The notes: generated by a model not told the origin, from the sequence alone. Positions 16,962 through 24,914 are shown, numbered from the stretch's first letter. The stretch: DNA of 64,000 bases from Agromyces flavus (GCF_900104685.1 NZ_LT629755.1:1426001-1490000), one strand, 5' to 3'. Program-made: numbers and translations.

Positions 16962-17990
16962 CTAGTCGGCCTCGGGCTTCTTCGCCCGGCTCGGCTGCAC
17001 GCGCGTGGGTTCGCCGGGCATCTTGGGGAAGTCGGGCGGGAACGGCAGCTCGGTCAGCCCGTCGTCGAGGTCGCGCTGCCACCACTGCAGGAGCGTGTCG
17101 ATCCGGCCGGGTGCGTCGTGCATGCCGCGCCACGGGTCGCCGCGCTCGGCGAGTCGGGCGGGCACGCTCCGGACCGTGTGGTCGGCCGGGTCGGCGTGCT
17201 CGAGCTCGCTCCACTCGAGCGGGCACGAGACGGCCGCGTTGGGCAGCGCGCGAGGGCTGTACGCACCCGCCATGGTGCGATCGCGATTGGCCTGGTTGAA
17301 GTCGAGGAAGATGCGCTCCCCGCGCTCCTCCTTCCACCAGGCGGTCGTCACCTGGTCGGGCATGCGACGCTCGAGCTCGCGTGCGAGGGCGATGACGGCG
17401 TGCCGGACGTCGAGGAACTCGTGCTCGGGCTCGATCGGCGCGAAGACGTGGAGGCCTCGGTTGCCCGAGGTCTTCACGAACCCCGTGAGCCCGACCTCGG
17501 CCATCAGCTCGCGCAGCGCGAGTGCGGCCGGGACCGCCTCGGCGAAGCCCGTGCCGGGCTGCGGGTCGAGGTCGACCCGGAGCTGGTCGGGCAGGTCGGT
17601 CGCGTCGGCCCGCGAGGCCCACGGATGGAACACGACGGTGTTCATCTGTGCGGCCCACACCGCGCCGGCCGGCTCGTCGACGACCAGTTGCGGATGGCGC
17701 CGGCCGCTCGGGTAGGCGACCGTGACGTCGCGCATCCACTCGGGGGCGCCGCGCGGCGGGTTCTTCGAGAAGAACCGCTCGCCGTCGACGCCCTCGGGGA
17801 AGCGCTCGAGGGACACCGGACGACCGCCGTTGGCCTCGACGAAGGCGGGCCCGACCGCGACGAGGTACTCGGCCAGCTCGAGCTTGGTGATGCCCACCTC
17901 GGGCCAGAGCACGCGCGTCGGGCTCGAGATCCGAACGGCGCGCTCGCCGTCGGGTCCGGGGATGTGCAGGGTCTCCGCGTCGCCGGCCAT
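16962..17990 (-). CDS. free-standing LigD-type polymerase/primase
   Basis: 342 residues of the archaeo-eukaryotic primase fold found as the polymerase domain of LigD. Motifs: LRVDLDP (catalytic Asp pair), VKTSGNRGLHVFAP (SGxxGxH), IFLDFNQANRD. In non-homologous end joining this domain fills gaps, preferring ribonucleotides, next to Ku and a ligase; here it stands alone and neither partner is in the window. The ATG at 17990 is chosen over a GTG at 17996 because TAGCGT ends seven bases before it. Low-complexity end RAKKPEAD. Confidence 0.9.
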   Translation of the reverse strand: MAGDAETLHIPGPDGERAVRISSPTRVLWPEVGITKLELAEYLVAVGPAFVEANGGRPVSLERFPEGVDGERFFSKNPPRGAPEWMRDVTVAYPSGRRHPQLVVDEPAGAVWAAQMNTVVFHPWASRADATDLPDQLRVDLDPQPGTGFAEAVPAALALRELMAEVGLTGFVKTSGNRGLHVFAPIEPEHEFLDVRHAVIALARELERRMPDQVTTAWWKEERGERIFLDFNQANRDRTMAGAYSPRALPNAAVSCPLEWSELEHADPADHTVRSVPARLAERGDPWRGMHDAPGRIDTLLQWWQRDLDDGLTELPFPPDFPKMPGEPTRVQPSRAKKPEAD

Positions 17991-17997
17991 GGGCACG

Positions 17998-18003
17998 ACG
18001 CTA
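17998..18003 (-). promoter_or_regulatory. leaderless -10 TAGCGT
   Basis: Reads TAGCGT on the minus strand, seven bases before the ATG at 17990; it rules out the GTG six bases further upstream as start. Confidence 0.55.
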
Positions 18004-18026
18004 CCGCTCGCCGCCGACGCCGGGCG

Positions 18027-18305
18027 TCAGGCGCTCATCGTGGCGTAGCGCTGTGCGGCCCGGGCGCGTGCCTTGGCGGCCTCGACCTCGCGATCCTTCG
18101 GGGGCGCCGACGTGGTGAGGTGGTCGAGCAGGTGCTGCGTCGCGTGCGCGATCTCCTCGACGGCGTGGTCGAACGCCGCCTGGTTCGCCTTGGACGGATG
18201 CGTCGACCCGCTGACCTTGCGCACGTACTGCAGGGCGGCGGCGCGCACCTCGTCGCTCGTCGCGGCGGGCTCGAAATTGTGGAGGGTGTGGATGTTCCTG
18301 CACAT
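18027..18305 (-). CDS. DUF2277 family protein
   Basis: 92 residues beginning MCRNIHTLHNFEP, the hallmark of DUF2277, with EVRAAALQYVRKVSGSTHPS and a helical C-terminus. Function unknown; the early Cys and His residues hint at a metal or redox site, but this is speculation. Leaderless start at 18305. Confidence 0.85.
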   Translation of the reverse strand: MCRNIHTLHNFEPAATSDEVRAAALQYVRKVSGSTHPSKANQAAFDHAVEEIAHATQHLLDHLTTSAPPKDREVEAAKARARAAQRYATMSA

Positions 18306-18311
18306 GCGGGG

Positions 18312-18317
18312 AGCCTA
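18312..18317 (-). promoter_or_regulatory. leaderless -10 TAGGCT
   Basis: TAGGCT on the minus strand, six bases before the ATG of the DUF2277 gene. Confidence 0.6.
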
Positions 18318-18515
18318 ACCCCGAGCGCCGACGCCGTCGAGGGCGGGCGGGATGTCGAACGCGTCTCCGCCGCACCGACGGGGCGACGGGGTGACGGCGG
18401 GGGTACCGAGCGCCGGATGGTCCGTCAATCCCCTGCCGTGCCGACAGGACCGCGCCTACCGTGGGCAGCGGCCGCCGCACCGCGCGGATCACGGTCCGAC
18501 GAACGGAGAGTGAGC

Positions 18516-18710
18516 ATGATGCAGCCGCACGACCCGATCGAGGGCGAGTACACCGACTCCGAACTGCCGCTGGACGCCGAGGTGCCGAAGGACGACACCG
18601 TCGCGGCCGATGCCGTCGACGACGGCGACTGGAGCGATGACGACGTGGTCGTCGAAGAGGTCGAGGTGATCGAGTTCACCGACGACGGCGACGACCGCCC
18701 CCTGCGCTGA
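18516..18710 (+). CDS. small, very acidic hypothetical protein
   Basis: 64 residues, about 40% Asp and Glu, with no hydrophobic segment (MMQPHDPIEGEYTDSELPLD, DDDVVVEEVEVIEFTDDGDD). ATG at 18516 has GGAGAG upstream; a second ATG follows at once. No family recognised. It ends just before a long inverted repeat that separates it from the converging YihY gene. Codon use is normal for the window, which supports a real gene. Confidence 0.55.
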   Translation: MMQPHDPIEGEYTDSELPLDAEVPKDDTVAADAVDDGDWSDDDVVVEEVEVIEFTDDGDDRPLR

Positions 18711-18715
18711 CCCAG

Positions 18716-18770
18716 CCCGTCGCGAGCCGGCGACGCACGCCTACGACGTGTCGCGTCGGCTCGCGACGGG
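18716..18770. terminator. long inverted repeat between converging genes
   Basis: A perfect 14-base inverted repeat, CCCGTCGCGAGCCG (18716–18729) and CGGCTCGCGACGGG (18757–18770). A further five-base inner stem (GCGAC/GTCGC) lies in the 27-base loop. The right arm is inside the 3' end of the YihY gene, whose stop codon sits in the loop. Likely bidirectional terminator. Confidence 0.6.
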
Positions 18771-19805
18771 ATCGTCGACGCCGGGCAGCGCGTCCCGTGC
18801 CGCGGCGACCTCCGCAGCGGCATCCGCGGCCCTGCGCTCGGCACGCTTGAGGCGACGCAGCGCCATCGACGTGGCGCCGTAGCGTGCGGCGACCCGATCG
18901 CGTTCCTCGTCGACGCCGGTGATCACGTAGGCGCTCGCGATCAGGACCACCTGGCTCGAGAGGTTGAGCCAGATCAGCAGGGCGATGAGCGATCCGAACG
19001 AGGCGAGCAGCGGGTTGTTCCGGGCGCCGCCGACGAAGAGGCCGGACAGCACCTGCAGCACGGTCAGGCCCAGCCCGCCGAGCATCGCGCCCGACCAGAG
19101 CGCCCGGGCGCTCGGCCGCAGTCCTGAGAGCAGCCGGAAGAGCCCCGCGATGACGACGGTGTCGATGACGAACGCGACGAGGATCGAGACCGCCTGCGAG
19201 CCCCCCTCGGCGAGCCATGCGGCCGACGACAGGCCGAGCCACGCCAGCGCGGTCCCGATCGCCCCGGTGCCGATGACGGTGATGGCAGCGCCGGCCACGA
19301 GGAGCAGCCCGAACGCGACGGCGATCACGAGGTCGCGCAACAGTTGCCACACGAAGAACGTCGTGTCGTCGGGGATTCCGGCGAGCGTGCGCAACGCGAC
19401 CCGCAGCGACCCGATCGCGCCGATCGCGGCGCCGACCGTGCCGACGAGCGCGATCGCGCCCGCGATGCTGAGCGTGATGGGCTGGATGAGGTCGGCCGGG
19501 TCGATCACCGCGCCTTCGCCGACGAGACCGGGGATGAGGTCGCTCACGGTGGCCACGATCGCGTCGATCGCGTCGGGATTGCCCGAGAGCCAGATGCCGG
19601 CGATGGCGAAGCCGAGGAACGTGCCTGCGAACACGGAGAAGAGCGTGCGATAGGTCACGCTGTCGGCGAGCATCGCGCCGTGCTGCTCCTGGTAGAGGAG
19701 GAACGCCCGGGCCGGCTTGGTGCTGAGGACCCACTCCACGAGGCGCGTCACCCGTGCCCGGAATTCGCCGCCGCGCGGCGCCGGGCCTCGGGTCTGCTCG
19801 TCCAT
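18741..19805 (-). CDS. YihY/BrkB-family inner membrane protein
   Basis: 354 residues with six predicted membrane helices. The order fits YihY: AMLADSVTYRTLFSVFAG near the start, LRTLAGIPDDTTFFVWQLLRD in the middle, NNPLLASFGSLIALLIWLNL near the end, then a charged C-terminal tail of about 60 residues. Once thought to be RNase BN; present role unclear. Leaderless ATG at 19805. Confidence 0.88.
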   Translation of the reverse strand: MDEQTRGPAPRGGEFRARVTRLVEWVLSTKPARAFLLYQEQHGAMLADSVTYRTLFSVFAGTFLGFAIAGIWLSGNPDAIDAIVATVSDLIPGLVGEGAVIDPADLIQPITLSIAGAIALVGTVGAAIGAIGSLRVALRTLAGIPDDTTFFVWQLLRDLVIAVAFGLLLVAGAAITVIGTGAIGTALAWLGLSSAAWLAEGGSQAVSILVAFVIDTVVIAGLFRLLSGLRPSARALWSGAMLGGLGLTVLQVLSGLFVGGARNNPLLASFGSLIALLIWLNLSSQVVLIASAYVITGVDEERDRVAARYGATSMALRRLKRAERRAADAAAEVAAARDALPGVDDPVASRRDTS

Positions 19806-19811
19806 GCCGTC

Positions 19812-19817
19812 AGGGTA
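19812..19817 (-). promoter_or_regulatory. leaderless -10 TACCCT
   Basis: TACCCT on the minus strand ends six bases before the YihY ATG. Confidence 0.6.
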
Positions 19818-19856
19818 GCGATGGATGCCGCGTCGGACATCGCCTTGACACGGCCG

Positions 19857-21101
19857 TCAGCCGCCCTGCCTGCGCGACGCCTTCTCGGCGCGCTGCGCCT
19901 TCGACTGTGCCCGGTTCTCCGCGCGCTGCGCCTTCGATTGCGCCCGGTTCTCGGCGACGAGCTCGGCGGCGAGGAGCTTCGCCTCGCCGACGTCGCCCGT
20001 GACCGGCCGCCACCACGACATCCTGGGATCCGCGTCGACCAGGATCGTGCGCCCCAGGAGGGTCAGCGGCACCGCGAGGATGGCGCCCACCGCGCCCAGG
20101 ACGGCCGCCCAGAACAGCACTGAGACGAACGTGATGCTCTGGCTCAGCTGGACGGCATTGCCGATGACCCTCGGCTGGACGATGGACTGCACGACCGCGT
20201 TGACGATGCCGTAGATGACGATGACGGCGATGACGGTCGGGATTCCGCCGACGAGGTAGCCGAACACGAGCGGCGGAATGATCGCGATGAAGTAGCCGAT
20301 GTTCGGGATGAAGCTGCAGATGAAGGACAGCAGGCCCCACAGCGCGGCGCCGGGGACCTGGAGCACCAGGAGCGCGAGCCAGTTCAGCACGCCTTGGGCG
20401 ACACCGAGCAGCGTGGTCATGACCATGTAGCGGCGGACGCTGCTGCCGAACGAGGCGAGGGCGACCACGAGCGTCGGACGCCGGATCTGCATCTGGCGGA
20501 GGATCGCGGGGACGAAGGTGGCGTCGAGCGCCATGAGGATGAGCAGCGTGAGCAGGATCACGAGTCCGAACACGATCCCGGAGATGCCGCCGAGCACGGC
20601 GGTGATGAGGTCGGCGGCGCGCGAAGGTTCGAATCCGTCGATGATCGTGTTGATCTGGTCGGGCCCGAAGCCGATCGAGCTCAGGAACGCTCCGAACTGC
20701 GCCACGGCGTCCTGGATCTGCGGGGCGAACTGCGGCAGCAGAGCGGTGAACTGCGCGAGCGCGAACAGGAGCGCGGCGAAGAATCCGGCGAGCAGCCCGA
20801 ACACGGCGAGGATCGCGATGACGGTCGCGAGCCCGCGCGGCACGCCGCGGCCCTCCATCCATCGACGGGCCGGATGCACGCAGATGGTGAGCACGAGCGC
20901 GAAGAACACGGGGCCGACGACCCCCCGCATCGCCCCGATGCCGAACGTGACGATCACGAATGCGGCGAGTCCCAGCAGGATCACCGTCGCCCGCGGCAGT
21001 GCCCACCCGGTCGAGGTCTCGATCGCACTTTCGGACCCGGTCAGCGCAGCCGGGGTCGGCTCAGGCGTGGACTTCTCGCGGTGCCACCAGCGTCGGACCA
21101 T
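19857..21101 (-). CDS. AI-2E-family transporter (YdiK/PerM type)
   Basis: 414 residues with about eight helices and the family core (LSFICSFIPNIGYFIAIIPP, GNAVQLSQSITFVSVLFW). Substrate unknown; members export autoinducer-2 or act as ion exchangers. The C-terminal cytoplasmic tail contains two back-to-back copies of AENRAQSKAQR followed by AEKASRR, a 33-bp tandem repeat. The start overlaps the end of the EamA gene by 41 bp, so the two are probably cotranscribed. Confidence 0.85.
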   Translation of the reverse strand: MVRRWWHREKSTPEPTPAALTGSESAIETSTGWALPRATVILLGLAAFVIVTFGIGAMRGVVGPVFFALVLTICVHPARRWMEGRGVPRGLATVIAILAVFGLLAGFFAALLFALAQFTALLPQFAPQIQDAVAQFGAFLSSIGFGPDQINTIIDGFEPSRAADLITAVLGGISGIVFGLVILLTLLILMALDATFVPAILRQMQIRRPTLVVALASFGSSVRRYMVMTTLLGVAQGVLNWLALLVLQVPGAALWGLLSFICSFIPNIGYFIAIIPPLVFGYLVGGIPTVIAVIVIYGIVNAVVQSIVQPRVIGNAVQLSQSITFVSVLFWAAVLGAVGAILAVPLTLLGRTILVDADPRMSWWRPVTGDVGEAKLLAAELVAENRAQSKAQRAENRAQSKAQRAEKASRRQGG

Positions 21102-22068
21102 GCGTCCCCCGATCGTCGGGCCGTGGAGCAGCGGCGGCGGCTCCTGCCGCGGACGTTAGCATCCGCGCGCGAGGCGTGTTCGGGACTTCGGTCCCCGTCG
21201 CCGCGCGTCGTACTCGCGTCGGGACGAGCCGGACCTGGCCCAGCAGGATGCCGGCCAGCACGAGGGCGAGCCCCGCCACCTGCCATCCCCCCAGCACCTC
21301 GCCGGCCAGCAGCACGCCGAGGAGCACGCCGGTGACCGGATTGAGCAGGCCGATGAGCCCCACGGTGCCCGCAGGGAGGTGCGCGAGGCCGCCGAACCAC
21401 GCCACGAAGGCGATCGCGGTCGCGACGATGCTCACGTAGGCGAACGCGGCGACGCCCGCCCCGTCCAGCGCGCGCGGCGCGCCCTCGACGAGGAGCGCGG
21501 CGGGCACGAGCATCGCGCCGCCGGCGAGCAGTTGCCACCACGTCACCGCGAGCACGTCGGTGCCGTCCCTCCACCGCTTGGCGAGCACGTAGCCGAGCGA
21601 TGAGAGCAGCATCGCGATGACGGATGCCACGACGCCGAGTGGATCGACGGCACCCGCGTCGCCCGCGAGCAGCAGCACGACGCCGGCGAGGCCGATCGCC
21701 GCGCCGATCATCGGTATCGCACGGAGCCGCTCGCCGGCGAGCAGTCGGGCGAGGAGCATCATGGCGACCGGCGAGGTCGCCATGACGGTCGACGCCACGC
21801 TGGTGGGGAGCAGCTGCGCGACGAGGTAGACGAGCGCGAAGAAGACGCCGACGTTGAGCGCCCCGAGGATCGAGGCACGCCACCACCAGGCCCCGCGCGG
21901 CCGGATCGGGCGCACGACGGGCAACAGGAGTGCCGCGGGCAGCGCACACAGCACGGCGCCCCACAGCGGTGCGTCGGCCGGCAGGAACTCGCGCGACACG
22001 TAGTACGTGCTGCCCCATGCGATCGGCGCGATCGCGGTCAGCAGCACCCAGCGCCAAGTAGTTTCCAT
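21061..22068 (-). CDS. EamA/DMT-family exporter
   Basis: 335 residues, ten predicted helices in two EamA repeats (start METTWRWVLLTAIAPIAWGS; GLIGLLNPVTGVLLGVLLAG in the second). Probably exports a metabolite or toxic compound. It is divergent from a MarR gene, the common arrangement for a self-controlled efflux system. ATG at 22068 is fixed by a leaderless TATAGT seven bases upstream; one operator half-pair covers the start codon. A long polar tail ends the protein. Confidence 0.88.
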   Translation of the reverse strand: METTWRWVLLTAIAPIAWGSTYYVSREFLPADAPLWGAVLCALPAALLLPVVRPIRPRGAWWWRASILGALNVGVFFALVYLVAQLLPTSVASTVMATSPVAMMLLARLLAGERLRAIPMIGAAIGLAGVVLLLAGDAGAVDPLGVVASVIAMLLSSLGYVLAKRWRDGTDVLAVTWWQLLAGGAMLVPAALLVEGAPRALDGAGVAAFAYVSIVATAIAFVAWFGGLAHLPAGTVGLIGLLNPVTGVLLGVLLAGEVLGGWQVAGLALVLAGILLGQVRLVPTRVRRAATGTEVPNTPRARMLTSAAGAAAAAPRPDDRGTHGPTLVAPREVHA

Positions 22069-22093
22069 GGAAGACACTATACCTTCCATGGAA
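22063..22093. promoter_or_regulatory. double MarR operator
   Basis: Two identical ten-base palindromes, TTCCATGGAA, lie at 22063–22072 and 22084–22093. Their centres are 21 bp apart, two helical turns. The first covers the EamA start codon, the second lies next to the -10 of the marR gene. Both are followed by GA(C/T)A. Binding by the divergent MarR protein would shut off both genes. Confidence 0.75.
22076..22081 (-). promoter_or_regulatory. leaderless -10 TATAGT of the EamA gene
   Basis: TATAGT on the minus strand lies between the two palindromes and ends seven bases before the ATG at 22068. Confidence 0.65.
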
Positions 22094-22095
22094 GA

Positions 22096-22101
22096 TAGAA
22101 T
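22096..22101 (+). promoter_or_regulatory. leaderless -10 TAGAAT of the marR gene
   Basis: TAGAAT ends seven bases before the ATG at 22109 and starts two bases after the second palindrome. Confidence 0.65.
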
Positions 22102-22108
22102 CCACCAC

Positions 22109-22630
22109 ATGACGCACGACCCGACGCAGCCTGCCGACCATGTGGCCCGCATCATGTCCGAATGGCGACGCGAGCGGCCCGACCTCGACGTGTCACCGCA
22201 GGGCGTGATCGGCCGCCTGCACCGGCTCGCGAACGCGCTCACCGAGGAGCTCGTGGCGGTGTACGGACGTTTCGGGCTCGCCGAGGGCGAGTTCGACGTG
22301 CTCGCCACGCTCCGGCGCGCGGGTGCTCCCTACGAACGGACGCCGGGCGACCTGGCCGCCTCGACGATGGTCACGAGCGGCGCGATGACGAAGCGGATCG
22401 ATCGGCTCGAGCAGCGCGGACTGGTCACGCGCCGGGCGAGCGACACCGACGGGCGTGGGCGGGTGATCGCGCTCACCCCGGAGGGACGCCGACTCATCGA
22501 CGAGGTGATGACGGCGCACATCGCGAACGAGCACCGGCTGCTCGGCGCGATCGACGATCGCGACCGTCGCGCGCTCGAGAACGCACTCACCCGGTGGCTG
22601 GCCGCCTTCGAGGCGCCCGCCACCGGGTGA
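22109..22630 (+). CDS. MarR-family repressor
   Basis: 173 residues. The winged helix-turn-helix (FGLAEGEFDVLATLRRAG, ERTPGDLAASTMVTSGAMTK, LEQRGLVTRRASDTDGRGRV) is flanked by dimerisation helices. It should bind the two TTCCATGGAA sites upstream and control itself and the EamA exporter. Start at 22109 follows from the leaderless -10; an upstream in-frame ATG at 22088 lies inside the operator and would precede the transcript start. Confidence 0.9.
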   Translation: MTHDPTQPADHVARIMSEWRRERPDLDVSPQGVIGRLHRLANALTEELVAVYGRFGLAEGEFDVLATLRRAGAPYERTPGDLAASTMVTSGAMTKRIDRLEQRGLVTRRASDTDGRGRVIALTPEGRRLIDEVMTAHIANEHRLLGAIDDRDRRALENALTRWLAAFEAPATG

Positions 22631-22654
22631 GGGATGGTTCGGTGCAGGACCGGA

Positions 22655-23572
22655 TCAGTACCAGCCGACCGACTCCGAGTGCGACCAGGCACCGCACGGC
22701 GTTCCGTAGCGGCCCGCGATGTAGCCGAGGCCCCACTTGATCTGGGTGGCGGCGTTGGTGGCCCAGTCGGCGCCGGCCGTGGCCATCTTGTCGCCGGGCA
22801 GGGCCTGCGGGATGCCGTACGCACCGCTGGACGGGTTCTGGGCGTAGACGTTCCAGCCCGACTCACGGTCCCAGAGCGAGACGAGGCAGCCGAACTGGTC
22901 GGAACCCCAGCCGTACATCGACGACATGAGGTCACGGGCGATCGCCTGGGCGCCGCTCGGGTTGGCCGGACCGCTCGGGTACGACGGCGAGGAGGACTCC
23001 GACTCCTGCGCGGCGGCCTCGGCGGCGGCCTTCTCGGCGGCGGCCTTCGCGGCAGCGGCCTTCGCGGCGGCGGCCTTCTCGGCGGCCTTCTTGTCGAACT
23101 CCGCGATATCGGCCTTCACGGCGTCGACGTTCGAGGCGGCCGCGTCCGCGAGCTCGAAGACGCGCTCGGGAGCGAGGTAGGAGTAGTCCTCGAGGCTCGC
23201 GACCGTCGACGCGAGGTCGGCGGCATCCGCCTTGCCCTTCGCCGCGGCGATGGTGTCGGTCGCGACGGCGAGCGTGTCCTCGGCCTGCTTGACGGCGTGC
23301 GCCTCGAGCAGGCCGCCCTGCGCGTCGAGCTGGTCGATGCCGCGATCCTGGGCCTCGACGAGCGCTGCGGTCTGGGCGACGCGGAGATTCTGGTCGGCGA
23401 CGGCCGACTGGACCGCGAAGCCGGAGCCGACGACGGCGCCGACCGCGACGACCGCACTGGCGCCGATCACCATCGACTTGCGGTTCCGGCGGACGCGGCG
23501 CACTCGGTCGCGATTCGCGTCGAGGGGGCGGGTGGGCGTGGTGGTGCTGGGGGAACTCTTCAGGTTGCGCAT
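22655..23572 (-). CDS. lysozyme-like wall protein, copy 2
   Basis: 305 residues, same plan as the protein at 14711–15544: basic N-terminus, one hydrophobic segment (about 33–57), an Ala/Glu-rich helical part with Lys-Ala repeats (residues about 160–185), a Ser/Pro linker, and a C-terminal lysozyme-like domain (YGWGSDQFGCLVSLWDRESG, SSGAYGIPQALPGDKMATAG, ending GWY). The Ala-Lys stretch is absent from copy 1. Probably acts on peptidoglycan outside the cell. The leader of about 230 bp carries a tandem repeat. Confidence 0.82.
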   Translation of the reverse strand: MRNLKSSPSTTTPTRPLDANRDRVRRVRRNRKSMVIGASAVVAVGAVVGSGFAVQSAVADQNLRVAQTAALVEAQDRGIDQLDAQGGLLEAHAVKQAEDTLAVATDTIAAAKGKADAADLASTVASLEDYSYLAPERVFELADAAASNVDAVKADIAEFDKKAAEKAAAAKAAAAKAAAEKAAAEAAAQESESSSPSYPSGPANPSGAQAIARDLMSSMYGWGSDQFGCLVSLWDRESGWNVYAQNPSSGAYGIPQALPGDKMATAGADWATNAATQIKWGLGYIAGRYGTPCGAWSHSESVGWY

Positions 23573-23629
23573 AGATCTCGTGGGCCGGTCCGCACGTGCT
23601 GTCAGTGCGGCCGAGCGTTCTCTCGTCTC

Positions 23630-23672
23630 GGTGCAGGTGGGGGTCGCCGCGGTGCAGTTGGGGGGTCGCCGG
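23630..23672. repeat. tandem 21/22-bp repeat in the leader of the lysozyme-like gene
   Basis: Two adjacent imperfect copies begin CGGTGCAG and end GGGGGTCGCCG on the plus strand, one 21 and one 22 bases long. They lie about 60–100 bases upstream of the ATG at 23572, in the probable 5' untranslated region. Confidence 0.5.
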
Positions 23673-23779
23673 GGCGAAGTCGCCAGTCTGCAGACCTTTC
23701 CTCCACGAGTCGTGCCCTTTTCCTGTGAAAGTCATCCAAATGGTCGACGTTTCCTCACGTCCCGAGGAGGTGTGAGGCC

Positions 23780-23795
23780 CTCGGGGAAGCCCGAG
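23780..23795 (-). terminator. weak hairpin after the gene at 23801
   Basis: CTCGGG and CCCGAG form a six-base stem with a four-base loop just beyond the stop of the minus-strand gene that starts at 24163. Confidence 0.35.
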
Positions 23796-23800
23796 CACGG

Positions 23801-24163
23801 TCACTTCCGGGCGTGTGAGAAATCGGGATATCCCTGCCAGTCCCCCGGCCCGTGGGACCGCACGAACGCACGGTGAACGCGCTCGCATGCGCCCCGCAAC
23901 GTGGTCCCCCAGCCGAGCAGGACGCCCTCGAATTCCGCGCGATACCGGACCTCGCCATCGACGCGGACGATCGTCACCCGGCCGTACTCGCGCCCGATCG
24001 AGTCGACGAGCCGCCACCGGCCCGGTTCGGGCTCGTCGGCGGCGAGAATCGGATGCCACGCGGCCAGTGCTGCTCCCTCCAGAGCGCCCCGGCCGACGTA
24101 CTCCAATCGTACGTCGCCGCGCTCACGCGGGATGACCTCGGCGCAGCCGATCCCGGGCGTCAC
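23801..24163 (-). CDS. conserved-looking hypothetical protein
   Basis: 120 residues, no signal peptide or membrane helix. The C-terminal half looks like a compact alpha/beta fold (GRVTIVRVDGEVRYRAEF, GVLLGWGTTLRGACERVHRA). I do not recognise a family. The GTG at 24163 lies within the end of the glycosyltransferase gene upstream (41-bp overlap), pointing to a two-gene unit, so it may act with that enzyme. Confidence 0.6.
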   Translation of the reverse strand: MTPGIGCAEVIPRERGDVRLEYVGRGALEGAALAAWHPILAADEPEPGRWRLVDSIGREYGRVTIVRVDGEVRYRAEFEGVLLGWGTTLRGACERVHRAFVRSHGPGDWQGYPDFSHARK

Positions 24164-24914
24164 GCGGCCCGGACGTCTGGGTCGCCATCCATGCCGCGCG
24201 CCTGCGCCAGCGCCGGACCGGGAACTCCTCCGGCCAGTGGGACACGACCGAGTGCACGCCGCGACGTACTCGCAACGCTCCGCCGCCGGTGAGGGCCCGC
24301 ATCGAGATCCCCATCCGGAGGCCGAGGTCGTACCGGAAGCGACGGCATGGGCCGAGGTGGACCGAGAGGTCCATGTCGTCATGCATGAGTTGATCGTGGC
24401 GATGGACCTCGTCGCGCACGGCCCGCCAGGCGTCGCGGCGGAGCGCGAGGTTGGAGCCGAACAGCGGCACGTGGCCGAGTGCCGGGGCGACCGTCGCGAC
24501 ATAGCTGCCGAGGTACAGCGCGGACAGCACGGAGCGCAGCGCGCGCGGTCCGTCGATGAAACGCGCCGGACCGGTGATCGCGTCGAGTGCGGCATCGCGT
24601 GCGAAGGCGTCGCGAATGCGCTCGATCCAGTCTGGCGGAGGGACGCAATCGGCGTCCAGTCGGGCGATCACCTCGCCGATCGCCTCGTCGTAGCCTCGTG
24701 CCGACGCGGCCGGGATGCCGGGCCGGAGCTCGGCCACGACACGGGCGCCCGCGTCGTGTGCGACGTCGGCGGAGCCATCCGTCGACCCGTTGTCGACCAC
24801 GAGGACCTCGTCGGGCCGATCGCGCTGGTCGGCGAGCGCGGCCAGGCAGCGCCGGAGCAGCACCGCGTCGTCCTTCACGGGGATCACGACCGAGATGGTC
24901 GGCGCCGGGTCCAT
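24123..24914 (-). CDS. family 2 glycosyltransferase
   Basis: 263 residues. GT-A fold start ISVVIPVKDDAVLLRRCLAA, VVDNGSTDGSADVA, metal motif ARLDADCVPP, and acceptor region HDDMDLSVHLG. It transfers a sugar from a nucleotide sugar to an unknown acceptor. No membrane segment is obvious. ATG at 24914 is preceded, six bases upstream, by CACGAT, a weak leaderless -10; a GTG at 24938 is possible. Confidence 0.85.
   Translation of the reverse strand: MDPAPTISVVIPVKDDAVLLRRCLAALADQRDRPDEVLVVDNGSTDGSADVAHDAGARVVAELRPGIPAASARGYDEAIGEVIARLDADCVPPPDWIERIRDAFARDAALDAITGPARFIDGPRALRSVLSALYLGSYVATVAPALGHVPLFGSNLALRRDAWRAVRDEVHRHDQLMHDDMDLSVHLGPCRRFRYDLGLRMGISMRALTGGGALRVRRGVHSVVSHWPEEFPVRRWRRRAAWMATQTSGPRDARDRLRRGHPA

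Noticed and set aside
23573..23800. c-di-AMP (ydaO) riboswitch in the leader of the lysozyme-like gene
   Set aside because: None of the conserved ydaO blocks could be found by eye; kept only as an open leader question.
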